This document shows, piece by piece, positions 57,461 through 64,000 of a stretch of 64,000 nucleotides of DNA. The number at the start of each line of letters is the position of its first letter. Position 1 is the stretch's first letter. A program made the position numbers and the translations under genes. Under the pieces are notes generated by a model, which worked only from the letters and a program-made list of their open reading frames with translations, made no database searches and had not been told where the DNA came from. This stretch comes from Coix lacryma-jobi var. lacryma-jobi (lineage: Eukaryota > Streptophyta > Magnoliopsida > Poales > Poaceae). The stretch lies in the NCBI GenBank assembly GCA_009763385.1, contig CM019825.1:17367621-17431620 (forward strand), in the 5' to 3' direction.

Positions 57461-58970
57461 TTTATGTGAATCCTTTCACCATAATCTTTCTATGTTCCCT
57501 CCGGAGCCACATTGTATCTTGTAGACCCATTACAGTCTACTGTTTTGGCTCTTTTAGGAATAACTTAAAATGGCACTCTTTTATATGGGATGTTATTGCT
57601 CTTTCATTGCCAATAGGCAATTGATACTTTACATTACTCATCTTTCTAGAAGAGCTAACAACAAGTGTTGTATAGGCCATACAACATCAACAGGTATGAT
57701 TGTTCTTGAGTCATTGGAGTGGGCACGAAGTCTCACTTCTCTTCAAGTCTTTGATCTCTACATACCATGCTCCCCCAGATTATCCCATCTTTTGAAAAGA
57801 TGGTGCTTCCTCAAATTTCTTATTTGGGTTTAATCTGTCAAAATCATATGGTCTCTTAAGCACCGCTCGTCCAGTACAAATACTGGCTCACTATGCTATC
57901 TTCCTATCCTAACCATAAAGGCATAGGAATTTAGCTATTTCTTTCTTTACTTAGGGGTATCGTTATTATGATCATTGTACTCCCTCAACGGTCATATTCA
58001 TCTTTTATAGATCACTTTTGCCTTAATGTATATCATGCATTGCACTTTGAGGCACAGGGAAATGGAGAGAATCTCTTTTAATCTTTATCTTTCTTAGTGT
58101 AATCTCACCATTCTCCCCCTCGAAATATGGCACAAACTTTACTGCCATAATTTCGAAACTATTCTGAAATTTGTGAACGAGGAGTCATCTATAATTTGCT
58201 TTATTCACATGACCATGTCATGCAAACAAAGTCATCTTTTGATTCTTATGGGAGTATACTTTCCTCATTCCACTTTAAGAACTTAACAAAGTCCTTACTT
58301 AACTTTACTTTTGCAAGTCATGCTTGCATGCTTTCTTTATCTGGGATTACTCCCCTCATGGCCTTAGCCCATGACCATGTCATGGTCAACACTGTGATAG
58401 TATAAAAGCTACCCAGACTTTTCATTCTTTCTCCCACTCTGGGATATACTTTAGGCACATGAGCCATCACATTTTTTTTCTTTTCTTTTCCCGCCAAGCG
58501 GGACATTTTCCCATCAGGGACATTAAAGCCAGAATTGGCTTTCTCATTCCATCATCAAATCCAAAAATAAATCTGAATATTCTATAACATACACATTTAA
58601 TCCAACATTGGTCAAATTAAATAAGCATTTTTATTACAACTTTGTCATAATGACTGAAACTGAAACAAAATTCTTCTTTATAGAGAGTACATAAACACAT
58701 TTCATGTACTAAACTTTTACTTTGGACCAATGTCCCTGAATTCTTTTCCTTTTCAAGTCATTTTCTAAAGAGAACATAATCCCTTTATGTAATGACTTTC
58801 ACTTTCCATCTTCTCAGTCACAAGTACCCAGCTCTTTCTTTTCTGCTTCCAAAAATGAAAGCATGAAGATCTTTTCTGAAAACATTAATCATTAATAATC
58901 AATAATAATGAGCATAAAAAATAACCCTACGTTGGTCTGGTTAAAACATGCACATTAAACTTTATAACTT
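57461..58970 (-). other. Copia internal region, largely unrecognisable
   Basis: AT-rich remains, presumably of integrase, protease and gag, with no clear motif readable because of decay. Confidence 0.4.
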
Positions 58971-58977
58971 GTAGTTC

Positions 58978-59462
58978 TATTCTATATCACCGTTGGGCAG
59001 AAAATAGAATAAAACGACATTCTTTTACATTAATTCTACATCACCGTTGGGCAGAAATAGAATTAACGTATGCAAAACTCAAATAACTTGATGATAATCA
59101 ACATCATTGCAGCGGAATACTTTTCACTTTATCACAGACATTTCTTGATTCTTATATGGTCTCTGGAAAAATTGGTCACGTTGACGTAAAATTTACCAGA
59201 AATTCAAACTTTAAATTTAAACTTACAATATTGTTATCATCAACGTTGGTCAGAAAATAACAATATCATAATTTAACTTAAACATGTGACTATTCCTCTA
59301 ATTAAATTTTTCCGTTGGTTCCAATTTAATTAGAAGATAATCAATGTCAACTTTGCAGCGGAAACGTGAAAAATATAGTAATACTTAATCAGAAGCATCA
59401 ACATATATACTTTTATCCATTCTCTGTACAAATTATCCCGTTGGTTCAAATTTGAACAGAGA
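58978..59462 (-). repeat. Series of five hairpins with a conserved CGTTGG loop inside the copia element
   Basis: Stems: 58978-58985/59004-59011; 59030-59038/59058-59066; 59228-59237/59257-59266; 59297-59308/59323-59334; 59421-59434/59449-59462. Stem sequences differ from one another but pair internally (8 to 14 bp, one mismatch in the last). Every loop contains CGTTGG on plus (CCAACG on minus). GCAGCGGAA recurs between units (59109, 59356). Confidence 0.85.
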
Positions 59463-59519
59463 TTGAAACACTTATTCAAACTCAGCAATAAAATGCTTCT
59501 GAAAAAGAACAAACAAAAC

Positions 59520-60682
59520 CAGACTTTACTTTTCATTTGCCCGAAGGCCTGTTTGCGATTTGCGATTTGCAACAGTCCAGCCAACAAAACGGCCCGGTCC
59601 ACGCGCGTGCAGAGTTCCTGGGCCTAGGCCGACTTCGCGCTGACGCCCGCGTGAGCACCCCGGCCTCCTTCTCCCGCCCAGGCCCTCCTCCTCCCGCCCA
59701 GGCCGCAACCTGGGCCTGGGCCAGAAAAGTTGGCACCCGCATGGGCCTAATCTGGCCCGGTGAACCACAGCCGTCCATCACAATCGGACGGCCGCGCGTC
59801 GATCTCGCGGGGACAAAACCCCCTCCTGGCCGGTTCTCCCACGAAACCCTAGCCACATTCTTTCTCTTCTCCTCTCTTTCTCAGTACCGCAAACTGCGGC
59901 GGCGGCGGCCGCCATGGCCGTCGGCGCAGCCGTGCCCGCCGGAGTCGGTGAAGACCAGGGGCCGCCGGTCCGGACCTGACTCCCCTTCCTCTTCTCTCTC
60001 TCTCCACCGCTTCTCTCCGCCACACATCTAGAGGCGAGCTCGCGACGGAGGAAAAGAGGATGGCGCCGCCGTGGGCCCCCTCGCCGGCGCACGCGTGCGG
60101 CTGAGGCCGCGCGCGGTGCCGTCGAGTGGCTCCGTGGTGATGCCCTATTGAGCCCGCGCCGGAGCATTCTCGGTGCCCCTAGGTCTTCTTCCCGCGCGCC
60201 GGCGGGACGGTCTTGCCCCGACAGCGCCATCGGCCGGCCGCCGGAGGCTTCGGGCGGTCTCCTCGGACACCGCCAGCGAGAGGACTATGGTGGAAAAGCC
60301 CTGGTGAGGCCCCTATTCGCCTTGTTCTCATTCACTGTTAGGGTTAGGGTTTCACTTGCAGTGCTTTTGGGTGAAGATCCGGACGGATCGAGCCCCGGTG
60401 TCCTTTGTTCTTGGTCTGATCCAATGGATCGAGATCCATGTTCTTCCTTGCCGCTCTGGGGCCCATGGCCGGCGAGCGCGGTCCCTTGACCGAGCACACA
60501 GATCTTTGCTATTTCTGTGTTTTAGGGTTCGGATCCAATCCTCCCCCTCTGTTTTGCTTTGCCGAAATCCTATCAATTTAGGATTTGGCTCCATCCCGTA
60601 CGTCGGCAAAACGGCGTCGGTGGACAGTAAGGTTTCCCCTTCTCTATCCATCATCCCAACACTCGATCTACACGCTAGATCG
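59520..60682 (-). other. GC-rich leader region of the copia element
   Basis: A GC-rich block between the hairpin series and the primer site, unlike the AT-rich pol remnant. Open frames exist on both strands but none has a domain. It may be the untranslated leader or captured host sequence (a ccgccatggccgtcggcgca segment at about 59910 looks like a plant start-codon context). Confidence 0.4.
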
Positions 60683-60694
60683 GCTCCGATACCA
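60683..60694 (-). other. Copia primer binding site
   Basis: On minus, TGGTATCGGAGC, one base from the initiator tRNA-Met complement, is separated from the LTR end by a single base. Confidence 0.85.
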
Positions 60695-60695
60695 T

Positions 60696-61154
60696 TGTGA
60701 AGTTCTAGGATCGACTAGGTGCAGATTCAGTTGGGGTCTAATTGATTCGGGTAACAACCAGCGGGTAGTTCATCTCGGATGAACTACCAGAGAGGAATGG
60801 AGATAGATAGGTTACAGTTTAGGGTTCATACCTTCGAGATCCGACCGTCTCTTGTTCGTTGATGGAGGCTGCGCACGGGCAGCGACGTTTGGTGTAGCGC
60901 AGGGTCGGCGTGGAGATGCTCGTGGCGCTTCCCGCCGCTGGCAGTGCCACCCTCGGGATCGGATTAGGGTTAGGAGGGTGGGTACTGTAGCAGCGGCTGT
61001 CAACCTCATTATAGAGCCCTGCCCCCACCTCCTCTTTATAGGCACTGTGCGACAGGGGCCCACCAGCCTGCTAATGGGCTGGGCATCCCCGATCAGGATG
61101 CAGATCAGGGTCCAGTTAGGCCGTTGGGCCTAACTGGTGGAGATCAATCCAACA
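60696..61154 (-). repeat. Copia element 5' LTR, 459 bp
   Basis: Same length and, as read, same sequence as 55605-56063. Confidence 0.9.
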
Positions 61155-61159
61155 TCAAG

Positions 61160-62520
61160 AACTCGGTTCCAAATGACTAATCGACACAGTGGAGGAGATC
61201 AAGAACGGAGACCCTGGATCACTGTAAAAGGATTCGACACGATAGTTACAATGAACGATTCAGTTTCTCGATGGAAAACTAAACTCTAAACAAAACCCAA
61301 GACCTAACGACGACGACGGCGGCTAATTATAGGGTTTAGGACGTCACCCCCTGCTAGATGCGCCCTCTAATGGGCTCTAAGACGATACACGGTCCAACGG
61401 ACCAAAAGACGGTGTCGCAGCACCCTGACAGATTCTGGACGCTGACTTGTTTCGACTATTCCCGTTGACTCAAGAGGTATTTTGACGTGAAACCAAAGTC
61501 ATTGGTTAGCTTATCAAATTATCTTTTCCATGCATATCTAGTTCGTCGAAAACGGAGTCCGTATGCATCCGGAGCGTTGATTTTACCCGGGACTGCTCCT
61601 GGAATCCGAGATGGACTCGGACTTGAGTTAGACTGACACTCCACCATGGTAAACTCGAGTTGGATTTCCTCGTTGGTACTCCTCCTCTCCTCGGCTTGTA
61701 CATGACGTAGTGATGGCTTGTACATGACGTAGTGATGTCCTCATCAACCCCTAACACTCTACCTCTCTAAACCAAACCAAACCAAACCAAACCAATCCAC
61801 GTGCAAAATGAACCCAAACAAACACCGAGTATGGTTTGAAACCCGTAGCGAACTATTACCTCGTTAGGTTTGAAACACCGAGTATGGTTTGAAACCCGTA
61901 GCGAACTATTACCTCGTTAGGTTTGAAACACCGAGTATGGTTTGAGCATATACAATGTCAGCTTTAGTTTCAATCCAAACTATAGGCTATTTCCAATGGT
62001 CTGATGACGCCTGGATACATGCATCTTTTAGCCAAGAGTATTTGCCTGCCGATCCGTCAGCCCTTAGAAGCATGGTGGTGTTCTTGCCGTGAACCGGGAA
62101 GCACTGAAGCACGCAACAACACATGTATCCTGGGCACTGGGTGCAAATCTGCCAGGAAAATTTTGTAGGATGATTTCTTTCTTTTTTTATATAAAGTAGA
62201 TAGAAACATTGAATTTTGATGCAATGATGTTATAAATCAGGCTAACATTTGAAGTTGTTTGTATGTACATGGTTGAACCCAATGCCCAGGACAACATTAG
62301 TAGCAGACCAACAGTTTAACACATCATCCATCACGGGGCCTTATGTCTGATGGGAGCCGCTTTTCATCATAGATTAGTTTGTCATACACAGAGCGCAACA
62401 GCAGTTTCCACATAGAAAGAAAAAAAAAACAGCAGAAAAAGCGACTGCTACTAGACGCAAACCGGATTGCAGCGTACAAGGCCCGGACGAATGGGCAATG
62501 TCAGGTGGATGATTGCTGCA
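61160..62520. other. Intergenic region with several small tandem repeats
   Basis: No gene seen. Tandem arrays: a 22-bp unit ggcttgtacatgacgtagtgat twice (61693-61736); an (AACCA)n tract (61769-61794); a 53-bp unit beginning accgagtatggtttgaaac 2.3 times (61822-61945). The left part continues the older repeat that hosts the copia element. Confidence 0.6.
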
Positions 62521-62659
62521 CTAAATCCGGCACATGGCATCTGATCTGACCTCTAAAGCCAAAGACGCCCTCAGGGAAAGGGCAGCAGCAAGCAGATCCT
62601 TCAATTCAGATGCTGGTGATGGTGCCTGTCCTTGCCAAGCTCCACTCCACCGAATTAAC

Positions 62660-63163
62660 CTACGCAAACGTCTCCGACAGCTTGGAGAAGCCGAGCTTCC
62701 TGAGCCGGCTGCTCATCGGGTTGCCGCACTTGACGTCCACCACCTCGACGCCGTACACGCTCCCCTTCTTCTTCGCCTTGCCAGCGTTCGGGGTCCGGTC
62801 CACGAGCACGCTGTCGGAGCGCAGCATAGGCGAGTCGATGGTGTTTCTCCGGGAGACCCTCCTCGGCTTGCAGGCCTCTTCGGCGTTCACGCTGTCGGTT
62901 CTGTTGTTGTTGTTGCTGCTGCTGCTGCTGGAGATATCTGATGAGCTTTTCCTCAGCATGAGCTTCCGAGGAGTAGTGGTTCCGCATGGCACCGAGACTG
63001 GACAGCCTTGGCGCCTCATGCGTGGGGTGCCTGCGGCTGCTTGTGGCGCGACCTTGATGGAGTCCAGCTCTCTCGTCATGAGTGAGCCGATGGTACCCGT
63101 TGTGCCTACTTTGATCGTGCCTCCCTCGCCATCGCCATGGACGACCTCGGTGGCGCAAGGCAT
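62660..63163 (-). CDS. Conserved-looking plant protein of unknown function, Ser/Asn-rich, 167 aa
   Basis: The ATG at 63163 opens a frame to TGA at 62660. An N-terminal motif VGTTGTIGSLMTRELDSIK (~19-37) has the look of a family signature in plant hypothetical proteins, but I cannot name a function. A Ser/Asn homopolymer (SSSSSSNNNN, ~79-88) is encoded by a gct/gtt trinucleotide tract at about 62902-62930. A basic middle (KPRRVSRRNTIDSPMLRSDS) and a C-terminus VYGVEVVDVKCGNPMSSRLRKLGFSKLSETFA follow. No signal peptide or membrane segment. GAAACAG just before the ATG could be a splice acceptor of a 5'-UTR intron. A longer overlapping minus frame (62655-63413) was judged a shadow. Confidence 0.65.
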   Translation of the reverse strand: MPCATEVVHGDGEGGTIKVGTTGTIGSLMTRELDSIKVAPQAAAGTPRMRRQGCPVSVPCGTTTPRKLMLRKSSSDISSSSSSNNNNRTDSVNAEEACKPRRVSRRNTIDSPMLRSDSVLVDRTPNAGKAKKKGSVYGVEVVDVKCGNPMSSRLRKLGFSKLSETFA

Positions 63164-64000
63164 GATCTGTTTCAGTCAGACAGAAGACTAGCTGCGGGTT
63201 AGTTTTCATCATATATACAAGTAGCAGCAGTTGAGCAAAGCTTGAAGCAACAAACAACTGGATCGAGCAGGCAACAGAGGTTGAGTGGTGAAAGGCGGGC
63301 AGTGTATGTACTGCAGTGGTTAAAAGTAAGGGGAAAAGGTTGCGTAACAAGAGGAATAAAATCATGGCATTTTCTAGTAGTATGCCGGAAGAGAAGGGTA
63401 AAATTGCAGGCAATTGTCGCCATGATTGCTGTTTGTGAAATAAAACGAAGAGAGTGATAAGATTGGGTCAATGATTCAACCACCATGATAGCACAGTGTC
63501 AACCCACTTGTATTCCTAATTCAAGAGTAATGGTAAATCCACACAAGCAAACCTTGGAGATACTTGTTCTTACTTCAAGAAATATGATACCCAAACAACG
63601 TTTATCCGTAAATATAAGTGCCAGTGTGCCACACTTTCTTATACTCCTTTTTTTTTTTGCAGAAAAGAGCATTAGGTTGAAATTACATGACACTAATCGG
63701 TAATTACACAGTGAAAAACATACTACGTACATTGCTGGAAATGCATCATTGTTCGGTCAAGTTAGTGCTATAATTAATGTAGCGCTGACGAGTATTTCAC
63801 ATAGATTGGGAGATCTCAACAATACCAGAAGCTGTGGTGACCCTGAAATAACAGGAGTTAATGGGGGGAGACCATGGAAAACGACGTGCCGTCTGCGTGG
63901 TTTCTAAAGGAATTCAGTGGGGGATCCCACCAGCAAACTTCAGAGGTGTAAAGACTACGCCCAAACGTTGCTCGGTTGCTCCCCTCCTTTCTGCCCCAAT
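63164..64000. other. Upstream region of the unknown gene, nothing else supported
   Basis: AT-rich, with short non-specific open frames. It presumably holds the minus-strand promoter and leader of the gene ending at 62660. Confidence 0.35.

Larger units (their letters stand above)
55605..61154 (-). mobile_element. Ty1/copia retrotransposon, 5,550 bp, minus strand, decayed coding region
   Basis: 459-bp direct LTRs (55605-56063 and 60696-61154), a 5-bp duplication TCAAG (55600-55604, 61155-61159), an initiator tRNA-Met primer site inside the right LTR, and a purine tract (minus GATCAAGGGGGAGAA) inside the left LTR together define it as minus-oriented. RT and RNase H remnants of copia type are recognisable but interrupted. 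Confidence 0.92.

Noticed and set aside
62655..63413. 252-aa minus frame overlapping the 167-aa protein
   Set aside because: Its C-terminal part is a low-complexity frame shadow (poly-Gln and Arg/Glu runs) of the frame with conserved-looking motifs.
1..64000. CRISPR array, bacterial operon or phage features
   Set aside because: The window is plainly plant nuclear DNA; the only regular repeats are transposon ends, LTRs and minisatellites.

Overview
This 64 kb window is grass nuclear DNA (Poaceae, probably panicoid). The evidence is GC-rich first exons with AT-rich introns, Stowaway- and Tourist-type MITEs, coiled-coil NLR genes, very large LTR retrotransposons, and two recognisable conserved plant genes: a patatin-type phospholipase A I and an LTD/GDC1 chloroplast protein.

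Left part (1-14.6 kb): a head-to-head pair of CC-NLR resistance-type genes (partial on minus at 1-483; complete single-exon gene on plus at 1040-5275). It is followed by a Stowaway MITE and a short coiled-coil-only NLR relative (7019-7636). A broken minus-strand copy of an RMND1/DUF155 (RETARDED ROOT GROWTH-like) gene lies at about 9930-11340, then GC-rich minisatellite DNA.

Centre (14.6-41.7 kb): a nest of two related Ty3/gypsy chromovirus-type retrotransposons with giant LTRs (about 3.9 kb or longer). Element A is on plus: PBS 31347, gag-pol 32570-37057 with one internal stop, 3' LTR from 37197. Element B is on minus: 3' LTR 19171-23068, open gag-pol 27683-23208, PBS 28941-28952. B lies inside A's 5' LTR, and the junctions carry inverted duplications, including a perfect 100-bp inverted repeat. 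Upstream of gag, each element has a separate small ORF whose first ~21 residues copy the histone H3 tail (RTKQTARK core), followed by a coiled coil and an acidic tail. This retrotransposon-encoded H3-tail mimic, in an element whose integrase ends in a chromodomain-like segment, is the most striking signal in the window.

Right part (41.7-64 kb): MITEs (one Mutator-like MITE nested in a Tourist-like one), then an 18-exon phospholipase A I gene (44039-53585) with an LRR-ARM-patatin layout, two hAT-type insertions in its introns and one GC-AG intron. The LTD/GDC1 gene is convergent to it (minus, two exons, 54825-54170). Next is a 5.55 kb copia element on minus (55605-61154) with 459-bp LTRs that look identical, a TCAAG target duplication and a decayed pol. 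A Ser/Asn-rich gene of unknown function (62660-63163, minus) lies near the end.

The cellular genes show no operon-like cooperation. The likely functional groupings are the NLR pair and the ORFs within each retroelement. All exon models come from reading splice sites and frame continuity by eye.
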